Below are positions 23,501-34,915 of a stretch of 64,000 nt of DNA, piece by piece. Origin of the DNA: Paramyrothecium sp. XJ0827 (lineage: Eukaryota > Ascomycota > Sordariomycetes > Hypocreales > Stachybotryaceae); the NCBI GenBank assembly GCA_020881915.1, contig JAJFPB010000003.1, positions 5,580,001 through 5,644,000 on the forward strand. The letters are read 5' to 3'. The first letter of the stretch is position 1; each line of letters opens with the position of its first letter. A model generated the notes under the pieces. It was not told where the DNA came from and searched no databases. It saw only the letters and a program-made list of their open reading frames with translations. The translations under genes were made by a program, and so were the position numbers.

Positions 23501-26257
23501 TTTAAAGTTTCTTAGGATTTATTAATTATTATTAATATTTTATTAAATATTTTAAAAAGATTATTAAATTACTAATAGATTTAATTAAAAAAAATATATC
23601 TTTTAAGTAGACCTTAGAGATCTAATAAATCTTTAAAGAAATTAAAAAATAAATTATTAATAAATCTATTTTAGTAACTTTTAATCTAAAGAAATAAATT
23701 ATCTTAGAAACTAATATCTCTAATTATATTTTTAATACTACTATTAAATAAATAAAAAATAATAAACTTCTATACTTTATTACTTTCTAATCTAAGAAAA
23801 TTACTAGATCTTTACTTTATTATTTTATTTATAATAAAGAATTTATAGTAATTATTAAAGTATTTAAGGAATTCTAATATTACCTTATAAATATAGAATA
23901 TAAAATTAAGATCTATATTAATTATTAAAATATTACTTACTTTATTATTACTTAAACTTTAATAGCTAAATAAATCTACTATATAGAAATATTTATATTT
24001 TTTAATTATAAGATTATTTATTAAAAAAGATCTAAAAATAAATATATTAATATACTAAGTTAAAAAATAAATATAAATAAGAAATCTCTAAAGTAATATA
24101 ATAACTACTATATTTTAACTTTAAAGAAAACTATAAATAAAAAACTATTAATTTAATTAAAACCTATAAAATTAAAATAGAAAATAAGTAATATAATAAA
24201 ATTAGAAAATAAAATAATAAATATATTATATATATTATAGAAGTATTTATAGAAGTAAGTATAAAATATAATATAGTACTTATATATAATAATTAAATAT
24301 AGATTCTAGAAGAAATATAAGAAGAAATTCTAATTAAAATCTATAAATATTATACTATTAAATATAAGGAAATTAAAAAAACTATAGAAGTAATATACTA
24401 GATATATAACTATTTTAAAATAAAGAAAGATATAGAAAGAGTTATAAGAAAATATAATATTTATAATAAAACTAAAGCCTTAAGATATAAACCTTATAAA
24501 TACCTTAAATTATTATTAGTATTAATTAGACCTTAGTAATTAATTTTATAGGACTTTATTATTAAGCTTCCTTAATTAAAGAAACTAAGCTCTAAAGATA
24601 ACTATAATAGTATTTTTATTATTCTTAATAGATTTACTAAATATACTTACTTTATTATTTATAATAAAATAACTAATACTAAAAATATAATATATTATTA
24701 TTATAAGTATATTATAAGCTAGTATAATATATTAGAAGAAATTATCTCTAATAGAGAATCTATATTTATATCTAAGTTCTAATAAGAATTAGTAGCTCTT
24801 CTAGGTATTAATTATAAATTAAGTACTACTTATTACTTATAAATAAATAAATAAATAAAATATATAAATTAAATCTTAAAATAATATCTCTATTACTATA
24901 TTAATTACTAATAGAAGAATTAAATAAAATAGCTACTTATAGTATAATACTACTATAATAATACTAAATTAGAAACTACTAAAATATTACTATTTTATAT
25001 AAATTATAGATTTAAATTAACTATTAAGTATATTAAATATAAGAGATCTCTTAATAAATTAACTATTATTAAAGTAAAAGAACTTAAATAATTATATAAT
25101 ATAATAAAATAAGAAATTTTATTTATAAATTAGAAAATAAAGAAATTTTATAATATAAAAAGATTACTAAAGCTAATCTTTAAAGAAAGAAATATAATCT
25201 ATTTACTTAAAAAAAATATAAAAATAATATAACTAAGTAATAAATTAGATTATAAAAAACTTAGATCTTTTAAAATCTTATATAAAATTAAGAATATTAA
25301 TTATAAACTAGAACTTCTAGATATAATAAAATACTACTTAGTATTTTATATAATACTCCTAGAACTAGTACTTAATAATAAACTTATAGAAGAAACTATT
25401 AAGGTATTTATAGAAGAAAAAAAATATAAAATAGAATAAATACTTATATATAAATAAACTAAAAATAGAGAAGAACTATATTTTATTAAATAAAAAAATT
25501 ATAATAAAAGTAAGAATATATAAGAACTACCTAAGTACCTTCTTAATATTAAATAAAAAATTACCTAATTCTAGATATAAACTTAGATAGGGAATTAAAA
25601 TTAAAATTAGCTATATTTTAATTAATAATACTAAAATCTCCTACTAGCTAAACTAATCTAACTAACTACTAGATATCTATAGAAGAAGCCTTAATATTAG
25701 CCTTAGCTACTCTATAATTAAATAATTTAGTACCCTTTACTTTAATCTTAATATATACTATATAAATCTAATTTAATTTTATAATTACCTTAATAATTAA
25801 TACTATTACCTCCTCTTTTTAATAAAATAAACTCTTATATTAATTAAGAAAATAATTTACTAGAATTAAGGAAATTAAAAATTATATAAGTATAAATAAA
25901 AGAGATAGAAAATAAATAATAAGAAGTAATAAGAACCCTATTATAAGAATAGCTATAACTAGTATATTTATTATAATAAGTCTTCTTATAAGGAAATTTA
26001 TACTTATACTTATATTTAAAAGAATAAGAATATAATATATTAGTAGGCTCTCTAAAGATAGTAGTAAAATAAAATAATAACTTATACTTAAGAGTTTTTT
26101 TAAGATTTAGATTTTTTAATATAATCTAATATAGTATTAGTATACTAGTAGAAAAATAAAAAAAAGAAGAAAAGATCTATATATATAATAAAAACTAATA
26201 ATCTTAAGTATATTTAATATTAAGCTATAAGACTTAGCCTTAAAAAAAGAAGTATTA

Positions 26258-26885
26258 TATTATAATTTAATCTAAAGATTATAATTAAGCTATAGAATAT
26301 TATATAATATAATATATAAATACTATACTAGCCTTAGGCTACTAGCCTTAGGCTACTAGCCTTAGAATAAACTAATCCCTATACTACTAATATAACCTAT
26401 AAGCTAGTTCTAATATACTAGCTTAAATTAAATACTAATATAAAAAAAGAGCTAGAAATAAGAAATTAAAAATAAAAGAATAAAAATAAAAAAATATTTA
26501 ATAAAAATAAGAACCTATAGAGAAGAAGATTCCTATAAATAAGACTAGGAGTATAGAAGTACTACTAGAAGAGATTACCTTCTATAATACTCCTAGGAGT
26601 ATTATATATTATAATCTAAGAAGTACCTTCCTATATACTTTAGGAAAAGGGAACTATATATATAGATAGGAGATTCTATATATTATATCTAGATTAGAAT
26701 CTACTAGCTATTAATAATATATAATCCCTAAAATAACCTTTATTATATTATTCTCTTATAAACTAGTAATAACCCCTTATATACTTTAGATACTTTTTTA
26801 TTATTCTATTTAAGGATAAATAAACCACTAAATAATCTTTAGTTACCCTATACCTTCTAATATAAGGCTACCCCAGATCATTATA
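26258..26885 (+). repeat. 3' LTR of the 17-27 kb element
   Basis: 628 bp, starting TATTATAATTTAATC after a purine-rich tract and ending CCCCAGATCATTATA, then TTTAT. Slightly longer than the 5' LTR because a short GC-poor motif (CTAGCCTTAGG) is tandemly repeated near 26325-26365. Confidence 0.88.
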
Positions 26886-28737
26886 TTTATAGCATTAATA
26901 TAGATATATATTTTCTAATAAAGTATTTCTAAGAAATTGGTCCAGGTAATACTATATATATTATAAGAGTTATAGCTAAGTTCCTTTATTAATATATGTA
27001 GATTAATAGAAAAAGCACTGGCGGTTATCTAGGCGTATATTTGGATATTAGCGTAATTCATAGGCTGTATTATGAACTCTACGTGCTTGTTAGAAGATAT
27101 AATATTCTAGCTCTCTGCTAGCAGCCGAGAAAATGGTATTCTATGTTATAAGAGATCTGGAATTGGATATGGTCAAATGTTACCAAGAATTTGATAAGAT
27201 ATACTGGGATCTTGTATTTAGAGGGTGCCGAGTTTAGATCTGCATATTGGTGTGACTCTTCTGGAGCCTGCATAATTGCCGCAAATATTATTTACAATTT
27301 AAGCTAGTCCTCTTATCATGGCAGTATCTAAGATACCCATATTAACATGCCAGCTAGCCTAAGCTGCCTGTCGATCGCCAATCCAAGCTAACATGCTGAC
27401 AGGCCAGGCAGTGCCTTTACGAATTCCGCGTCTTTAACTGAATAAGTTCGACAAGCTTGCTCAGGCTTTGCGGCAGATTGTAGCACCATGCATTCATTAT
27501 TGGATTTTTCACTTGAGAATTTCATCTAATGCTCAGATCAGGAGGTTACCGTGAACAGATACGTGTATTGTGTTCTGATATGTTGAAAGATTTGACACCC
27601 AAAGTGTAGGCGGCGGCATGATGTTGCAGTGAACGGCCGTGCCTCTGAACTATCCTTCGAATGCCATGCTTGAAGCACCCACGTATCTTCCACACCATCT
27701 GCTACATCATTAACACCCCGGCAGTTGCCCTCTGCAGACACCTCAGCTGCATTTACTAGACCCTCGGCTTTTTAAAGCTAGGAAGAGAGGACTCAGAAAT
27801 AGCCTAGAGCAGCAGCCTAACCTTCGTGGAAAGACCAAAGTATGTGTTGCAGCACGACTACTGGACTACGCTACTTACCACGGTAAACCACGTATAAATG
27901 CACAAATGTAGTTTCAGCTTGACTTCAGTAAGACCGTACATAACGGCAAACATAAGCATACGTAACCTATTAATCATGAGTGTAAAAAGAACAAAAACGA
28001 TGATTTCGAAAAAGCCCAGGAAAGCGAGAACAACCCAATTGAGCTACGCCACTTTCAGGGCTCTAGTTCTGCTAACACCGCCGGTTGCATTACCAGGGGG
28101 GTCATCATTCCCATCATCTTCTTCATTACTTAGATTATTTTACTTCTAGTTTTCTTCTTAAACATAAGTCTAATTCTCTTCAAAGATTTAATCCTAACTT
28201 TATTAGTATATTTTATATTTTAGAAATTAGTATAATTCGAATAAGAACTTGAGTTAAGTCCGCAGGTTATGTAATACGGTCGTCTACGCAATATGTCAAA
28301 TAGGAACTTATCGAGGAGTAGAGCACAACCTTTGTCACGCTTCGCACGGTGAGGGCAGCGATCAAGTTAATAATCACGACAAAGCAGCTACACGCCATAA
28401 ATAGAATATTTTCACAGTAAAATCACTCGACATTGACACTCTCATCAACCTGCTGCGGCCTTCTAGACAACATTACGAATAAACGGCAAACTGGATTCGG
28501 CGCAAGATCCTTGCTTCTCTACATGTTCGCGCCCTCACACAAGCTCCTTCTCTATTAATCGAGACCTCAAAAAGGCGTGACTTGCATAGTGGATTAATAA
28601 AAGTACTCTTCATTTGTAAAAGTTGCCTCATGCATGTATATGAGAGGCGCTTTTAAGGGCGCTTATACTACTAATTTTTGTCCCAATAAAAAACAAAGAT
28701 CCACGAATGTCGGTGGAACGAAAGCTGAAGGGTAGGC
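26886..28737. other. Gene-poor stretch, no gene identified
   Basis: Mixed composition, not RIPed to the level of the neighbouring block. Short open frames (such as 27898-28149 plus) lack any recognisable domain or splice structure. I see no RNA gene. Confidence 0.45.
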
Positions 28738-29271
28738 TTAGATAATTTTTATCGTGTATGTTCGTTGCTGTGCATTCATTGATTCAAAGTCATTAAAATC
28801 CAGACTTATGGCATCAAACGCCCCTTGAACCAAAGAGTACGTCTCATCTTCGCTATCTATCTCCGACGGATCGAGAAACAAATCCCACGGTTCTTCTACA
28901 GACCAGTAGCCTACCCTAACATACTCGCCACAATTGAATCCAGTGGACAGCAAAACCAGTCCAGAGATGGGTGAGCCAGTAAGATGCGTTGTCTTGATGA
29001 ATCCCATAAGACACAACTTCTTGCCCCCATCAATAGATGCTCTAAGACTGGTTTCGTTGTCCAGACTCAGCTCTTGGAATATGAGAGGGCATTCTTGCGA
29101 AGGCAATCGTAACGTTGCCGCATGGTCTACATCACCCAAAATCACTGCGCATATGGGACCTTCCACGCGGATGTAGCCACCGTTGACCGGGCCGAGAGGA
29201 TCTTTGATAGGATATGTAATCGCCTCTAGTACCCTTGCGAGCTGGTCGACTGGTTTTCTTGAGGGGAAATA
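28738..29271 (-). pseudogene. 3' fragment of a HET-domain gene
   Basis: The minus-strand frame reads PVDQLARVLEA, then GYIRVEGPICAVILGD, and ends with a short C-terminus at 28738. The last 150 or so residues of HET-family proteins have this layout (a variable region after VEGP.C). No HET core (SYxWG, CINQ) can be found upstream, so the gene lacks its 5' half. Assignment rests on the C-terminal pattern only. Confidence 0.45.
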
Positions 29272-30547
29272 CGTAGATATTTATCCCCTTAGTGCTGCCC
29301 AAGACCAGCTAGGAGCTCACCGCCCCAGCCGTGCGTGGTCAATCCCCCCACGCATCTAGACTTTGGACGATGCTGCGTCGTAGCACAAACAGCCGCCCGA
29401 AGCAGGGGCTGGCGAAGAAGATAGTCTCAGAGGCGGGCTCCGCTCGCGACATTCGAATACAAGCTCAGCGAAATTGGGAGCTTTCCGAATCGTATCCGCG
29501 CGTTGGGAGGCGCACAAGACCTCGTCTTCACCGTGCGGCGGACCGATCATGTCACAACCAAAAAAAAACTACTGGCTCAAGTCCCTCACGATCAAGGTGC
29601 CCCACGGGCCAAGAGACCCCCAAGGATCACCACCGAGCGGCAAGATGATAGGAACAATATAGTGGACCGGGGCCCGTGATGCTGAGCAACCTGCGCTTCA
29701 ACGTTCTGGTAGATAACACTGAAACCTGCTGATCATGCGGTTTGTGCCACGCAGCGTCAAGGGGAGGAAGGAAGGCGTCCATTGCGACCGCGTTAAGGAA
29801 TGCGGGTTCTTGCTCCCGCTGGTCGACGTATACAGCGTCGACACGCAGTTCATGCTCTCGTGAGAAGAGGAGTGGGTGACTCTACCAATGAACTTTACCG
29901 GGCAAGTCTTGGTAGACCTGGCACCAAAATCCAAGTGACTTAGTGAGAGAAGCCGGGGATTATTGTAAATGGCACCGTAACTGAAACAATAGTGTCTTGT
30001 CTTATTTTGTTTTGTTCGGCGTTGCTGACATGACTGCACTGCACGCCCAGAAGTTTTGTGTTATTCGCGCAGCTACAAGGCGTGGACCTGACCATCAGAG
30101 CAAGGAGAATGCCAAATTGGTCAACCTGAAATGTCTCAAAATGTGGACAATGTACTTCCAAGTAGAATACAGCGCAGCAGTAGTGCTCGACATTATGCAG
30201 CTAGCTTGCCGGCTGCTCCTCAGCCGCGCATTGTTAGCTCAGGGAACTTTAAGGAGCCTAGACCCTCTCGTGCAGGTTGATATGCCGAGCAATATCGACG
30301 TGGAATAGTCCTGGCGTCGGTTCCTGATCCAGATCGAGCTGGGAGACCAATAGATAGGGGGCGGGAAACGTGCGGTTATGCACTCTCAGCTTGTTCAGTT
30401 TGGTAGAATGCACTACCATGATTATTCTGGTCGACGGTTGTCTGCCAATCGGCGGCTCCTGACTGCACAGCAGGGAGGGAGGTGCCGAGCAGTTGCTCAG
30501 AGCGATATTAATACAGCCCAGCCAAAGCATCAACATGGCTTTCTTTT
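29272..30547. other. Intergenic, no gene identified
   Basis: A plus-strand stretch at about 29440-29655 reads as a polar, arginine-rich sequence without stops in one frame, but no domain is recognised. The rest, including both strands at 29700-30500, shows only short frames. Confidence 0.4.
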
Positions 30548-31300
30548 TTATGAATCATATGAGAAACCATTTTTGATTAGAAAATCATGTCCGCCCGAGC
30601 TGTGGTCTAGAATCCCCTGTCCGCGGAACGTCCACGCAATACGGGCCCAGCGCCGTAGATCAGTACCCAGGTCAAGCCACGCTTCCCTCTCGACGAATTT
30701 GATATCTTTCCAGCCTGCGGTTTTAGTAACCTGCATCAATTTCTCCTTCTTGTACCAACCCCTGCTCAGGAACGGAGCCATAGGTTCTTCGGGGCCCCGC
30801 GTCCTATAATGTGCATTCTCCAAAGCAATATGCCATGGCATCTCCTTCCAAACAGCGATGAGGCCGACTCCTCCTGGCCGGAGAGTTCGGAGGATATGGC
30901 TCGCCGCGCCTACATCATCCTCAAGACCAGCGAAGACAAAGGTAGCCAGAGAGTGGGTAAAGGTATCGTCAGGGAAGGTAAGTTTACAAGCATCCATGGA
31001 CTCGATCGTCACGGGCCATGAAGGGTTTTTGTTAAGCGTTGACTGCAGCTGGGCCATGAATATAGTATTGATGTCTGTAGAGTGGATGCGGATGCCCTTG
31101 GGCGGCTTGCTAGCCATGACAGCCATAGTCACCGCGCCGTACCCGCAGCCATTGTCATGGAAGACTGAAGAGCCGGACAGGGTTGGTAGATCGTCCTTAA
31201 GCGCGTTGGCGGCAATGGTGTCGCTGACGTTACCCTGCAGTTCTTGGAGAAGAGCACCGTCAAACTGAACAGCCTGTTTGGGCATGAAAGGAGTAGCCAT
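30548..31300 (-). CDS. Class I SAM-dependent methyltransferase
   Basis: 250 aa in one exon. The SAM-binding motif I appears as FHDNGCGYGAVT (about residues 47-58), followed by an acidic motif II (STDIN) and a post-motif region (LRPGGVGLIAVWKE). Enzymes of this fold transfer a methyl group from SAM to small molecules; the closest overall style is the stand-alone methyltransferases of fungal specialised metabolism. After AWTFRGQ the C-terminus leaves the usual pattern and stops within 22 residues. The end may therefore be truncated or an unrecognised intron may be read through. A broken LaeA-like methyltransferase lies about 570 bp upstream on the other strand. Confidence 0.7.
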   Translation of the reverse strand: MATPFMPKQAVQFDGALLQELQGNVSDTIAANALKDDLPTLSGSSVFHDNGCGYGAVTMAVMASKPPKGIRIHSTDINTIFMAQLQSTLNKNPSWPVTIESMDACKLTFPDDTFTHSLATFVFAGLEDDVGAASHILRTLRPGGVGLIAVWKEMPWHIALENAHYRTRGPEEPMAPFLSRGWYKKEKLMQVTKTAGWKDIKFVEREAWLDLGTDLRRWARIAWTFRGQGILDHSSGGHDFLIKNGFSYDS

Positions 31301-31866
31301 CTTGATCAGGGCTTCCGAAAGATGGGATAGGGATTCGCAAGCAGGAAGGGTTGAATCTAGGCCACGTTGAAAGTCAGGGGCAGAGGAAGTGAGATTTCGA
31401 CAATGAAACGGAAGGAAACGACAGCACGCTCAGTCCTGACCCCAGCTGGACTGTTGGCAGTATTGATTATCCGGTCCATGGTTGGCTGGTCTGCCACTGC
31501 TTTAATGGGTGAGTGCGATGTGAGTGGGGTCAGCAGGGAGGCAAGATGGGGGCCAACGGGGGATGGACGCCTGGGGAGGATCAAAGGATCTACGAGGGCG
31601 GCCAGGACCGCAGGCCAGGCGGACCATGGTGGCATTTGCGGCTCTCCGCACCTGCACCTCGCTCTATTCCCAAGACCGGGCACCAAAGGGCGCGAGAAAC
31701 AGTGGGGAAAAGCTGAAGCATAGACGTCCGCGGTGCTCTAAGACAATGACGGATGAATGATGGGCGTGGGCCCAAGCCAGAGCAAGCATTAAGATATGCC
31801 TTGCGGAAGCCTTTTCCAATCGAAGCAGCAGACTGACAGGCGCACCAATAAGTTAATTCTTTAGCC
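31301..31866. other. Divergent intergenic region between two methyltransferase genes
   Basis: No gene seen. Several overlapping open frames occur on both strands near 31360-31760 because the local composition is GC-rich; none has a recognisable domain. Confidence 0.4.
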
Positions 31867-32315
31867 ATGGCCGACGACAAGAACAACACGCATTATTTCC
31901 TCGCCAGCAATCCAGACGAGGCAGAAAGGCTCGGGAACTCTTTGTTGACTGGATGGGAAAACCGGTCTGAGCGGGAATCGATCTGAACAAGCCTGGCCAC
32001 AAAATCCTTGATTCGGCCACCGCAAGCGGTATGTACGTTGGGCAAAAGAAGACACCTCGGCTGCAATGTTACAAAGGGCAGGCTAACATCATATGTGGGT
32101 CCCTAGGCACATGGCTCCAAGATCTCCAGGAGAGGCTCCCCGCTGCTTCTGGCAACACGTATATCGGCACGGACATTTCGCCCATGTACTTTATGGAAGA
32201 CCCCCCGTCGGGCATCACGCTGAGCATACAGTCGATGAAGGAGCCTTGGCCGACCAGCTGGAACGGGACCTTTGATCTCGTGCATCAACGCATCACTCCA
32301 GACTGCCAATCATGA
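31867..32315 (+). pseudogene. Broken LaeA-like methyltransferase
   Basis: Starts MADDKNNTHYFLASNPDEAERLGN, typical of this family. The frame then shifts (near 31935) and meets a TGA near 31968 before IDLNKPGHKILDSATASG. A 78-bp GTATGT..CCTAG intron (32029-32106) joins that to GTWLQDLQERLP, restoring the SAM motif ILDSATASGTW. The following part reads YIGTDISPMYF..DPPSGITL and NGTFDLVHQR, where the family continues for well over 100 residues; here it stops at 32315. The frameshift, stop and 3' truncation indicate a dead gene. LaeA-like enzymes regulate or act in specialised-metabolite clusters. Confidence 0.75.
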
Positions 32316-33200
32316 GTAGATACGGGTTAGGGTGAAGGGGGAGCTGCCTAGCAAAATCTTGAGAAGCATAGACTATTCGCTTTCCCACCAGAAGTCGCTT
32401 TTAGCCTGTTACGACACAACTTGATGCGTTACTGCATGCTGCTGTGCCGCACCAGTTCTGACTGACTTGGTTGTCCGACCGATTTGCCAATGTTCCTTTT
32501 GACACGCTTTCTAAGCCTCATCTGGAACCGAGGTTGACAGTGTAGGCGAAGTGCCCATCTTCCTCAGGCTGCCTCGCTTCCCCTAGCCCCCACGAAAATG
32601 TAGGTCAGCCAATTTTTCCCACCGTGCCATCCAATATGGGGCCATGCAACCATGGCTGTTGGTTGCTCACGAAACTCGGTGCCCCAAGGTATTCATCGAC
32701 CAACGCAGAAAAACAAGACCAAATAGAGGCATATCGCCCGTTAACGCTGACCGTCCGACCTGCAACGTGCTAGTACTGGACAAATGATGGGCCTTTTGTT
32801 ATGCATCTTGTCTTGCCGCGGACACCCTCCTATCATCGGTCGTCCCTTTCTCGGCGGGTGAGAAGGGCAAGGCTGCGCCGCTCCGCCGCCGTCGGCGTTA
32901 CATTTTGTCTCAGTCTTGTTGGTTCGTCTGACACCCCTCGTGAATCAACGTCACTGATTGCCTGGTATCGATCTCCGATCCCTGCCGCCCGCTCTAATTA
33001 TTCTCTCTTTGCGTCTTCTGGAGAGTATTACCAAGCAAGTATGCATAGCGCGCCAAGCTATACTTTCACCACGTAACGCACGGCCTAATAAATGTGTCTC
33101 GAGTCTATTTCCAAGAACTAACATAAAGGCGAAAAATAGACAGCCGCTTACCAACAGCCTACTCATCATTTTTATGCCGGTACTCGTCGGCCTCTCTGGC
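32316..33200. other. Intergenic, no gene identified
   Basis: Normal composition. It contains whatever remains of the methyltransferase 3' part and the 5' flank of the transporter pseudogene. No domain found on either strand. Confidence 0.4.
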
Positions 33201-34915
33201 ATGGAAAACCAACGCGAACCAGATCCCGATGAAAAGAGCAAAAAGGACAATCAAGGAGATGCGGGAGCCACCGACGCAACTACAAACGATGCCATTGCCC
33301 CAGATGCGCCATCGTCCGAGGCACCGGCCTCGTTCCAGCCGTCGATGACCTTTTGGATCATTATCTCCGTTCTCTGTCTCTGCGCGCTGGTTTCCTCCCT
33401 CGATGCCCTTATCATTACCCTCGCCCTCCCCAGCATCACCGACTCCATTGGTGGCCAGTCGCAGTATGTCTGGGTTGCCAACAGCTTCGTCTTTGCGTCA
33501 ACCGTAGTCCAGCCACTCTTCGCGCAGCTGTCCAACATCTTCGGTCAGCGGAACTCCATGCTCGTGTCTCTCACGCTCTTCTCCATCGGTAGCGGCGTCG
33601 CTGGCGGTGCATAAAACGTCGCCACCATGATTGCAGGCCGATGTATCCAGGGCTTGGGGTCGGCTGGGCTCTTTGTGCTTTCTGACCTGATTGTGCGCGA
33701 CCTGTCCCGCTTCGAGAGCGAGCGAAGTACATGGGCATAGTCATCTCGTCTGGATCGATCGGTACAACGCTTGGGCCTATCGCGGGGGGGGCTCTTGTTC
33801 AAGCGCACTGGCGATGGTGCTTCTACATCAATCTGCCGCTGGCTATTCCTGCTCTCGCAATTATGGCCGTGTATCTACGCCTCGACCACCAGCGTGAACC
33901 GACATGGAAGAGCGCCCTCGCACGCGTCGACTTTGTCGGATCCCTCATCTTTATTCCATCCACCACGTCCCTCCTTCTCGGTCTCGCAACGGGTGGTGTC
34001 GTGCATCTCTGGAGCTCATAGCACATAATCCTTCCCATCAATCTTGGTGTCGTGGGAATCGCCGGCTTCTACTTGCACCAAGCGTTCCCAATATGCAAGG
34101 AGGCCAGCGTGCCCCCTCGATTGTTCAGAAACCGCACTTCTGCTACAGCCTTTTTCCTTTGCTTTACTTCGTCGGTGTTTTTGAACTGGGCCACGAACTT
34201 TCTCCCATTCTACTTCTAAGCCGTCAAGATGGTATCCCCATTATGGTCTGGCGTCAACGTTCTGCCGTTCAGCGTCTTCACGATCCCCGCTGCTATGGCC
34301 GCCGGTGTCCTACTCTCCAAATCCGGGCAGTACAAACCTCTTCACTGATCTGGCTTTGGACTTGTGGCTATTGCATGCGGGCTGTTCTCTATCCTTAACG
34401 AAAGTTCTTATATGGCTGCCTGGGTCTGCTTCTAGATTATCGCCGCTATTAGTTTGGGCCTCATCCTGAATTCTATTCTTCTAGCTATTTGCGCACCGCT
34501 CAGTGAGGAAGACGTGGTAGCGGCGAATGGTACTTTTTCGTTCCTCAGGAGCTTCGGCTTCATCTGGGGAGCCACTCTTCCCTCTATCATATTCAATGCT
34601 TGGTTTGACCACTATGCCACGCGTATCTCCGATGAAGGGTTGCGATTACGTTTGACCGGCGGCGCGGCGTATGGCTACGCTAGCTCTCCCGATATTGTGG
34701 CCTTGACGGGGAAGACCCGGGACGAAGTCATTTCTGTGTACATAGATGCCCTGGAAAACGTGTGGCAAGCGGCTGTGGGCTTCGCTGCCTTGAGCTTCTT
34801 TCTCGTCTTTGTCGAGAAGCACATCGTTCTGCGCACCGACTTGAGACAAACTTCGGTCTTTAGGAGGAAACGAGTAAGATACGCGCGAAAGATGTACCTC
34901 GGGATGAAGAGGTAG
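33201..34915 (+). pseudogene. DHA2-type MFS efflux pump pseudogene (14-TM)
   Basis: The sequence is collinear with a full-length drug:H+ antiporter. There is a polar N-terminus, then TM1 (WIIISVLCLCALVSSLDAL), YVWVANSFVF, motif A-like FGQRNSML, GRCIQGLG, motif C-like GIVISSGSIGTTLGPIAGG with HWRWCFYINLP, and a C-terminal WQAAVGFAALSFFLVF. The frame is broken by TAA (33612-33614), a one-base shift near 33720, TAG (34019-34021), TAA (34217-34219), TGA (34346-34348) and TAG (34433-34435). Start 33201 is the last of three candidate ATGs and gives the usual N-terminus. Such pumps often export fungal metabolites, which fits the neighbouring methyltransferases. Confidence 0.85.

Larger units (their letters stand above)
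17089..26885 (+). mobile_element. Complete but RIP-inactivated Ty3/gypsy LTR retrotransposon with nested DNA transposon
   Basis: Two direct LTRs (17089-17702 and 26258-26885) bound the element, and TTTAT flanks both outer edges (17084-17088 and 26886-26890) as a 5-bp target-site duplication. Total 9,797 bp; about 7.94 kb after removing the nested 1,857-bp transposon and its duplicated TA. A purine-rich tract (AAAAAAAGAAG) precedes the 3' LTR. Pol remains legible despite stops: RT with YLNN at 23263-23274, and an integrase core near 24555-24660 (DFI..P, then NRFTKY). Nearly all C:G positions have become T:A, so it cannot be active. Original LTR termini were probably TG..CA, mutated to TA..TA. 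Confidence 0.88.
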
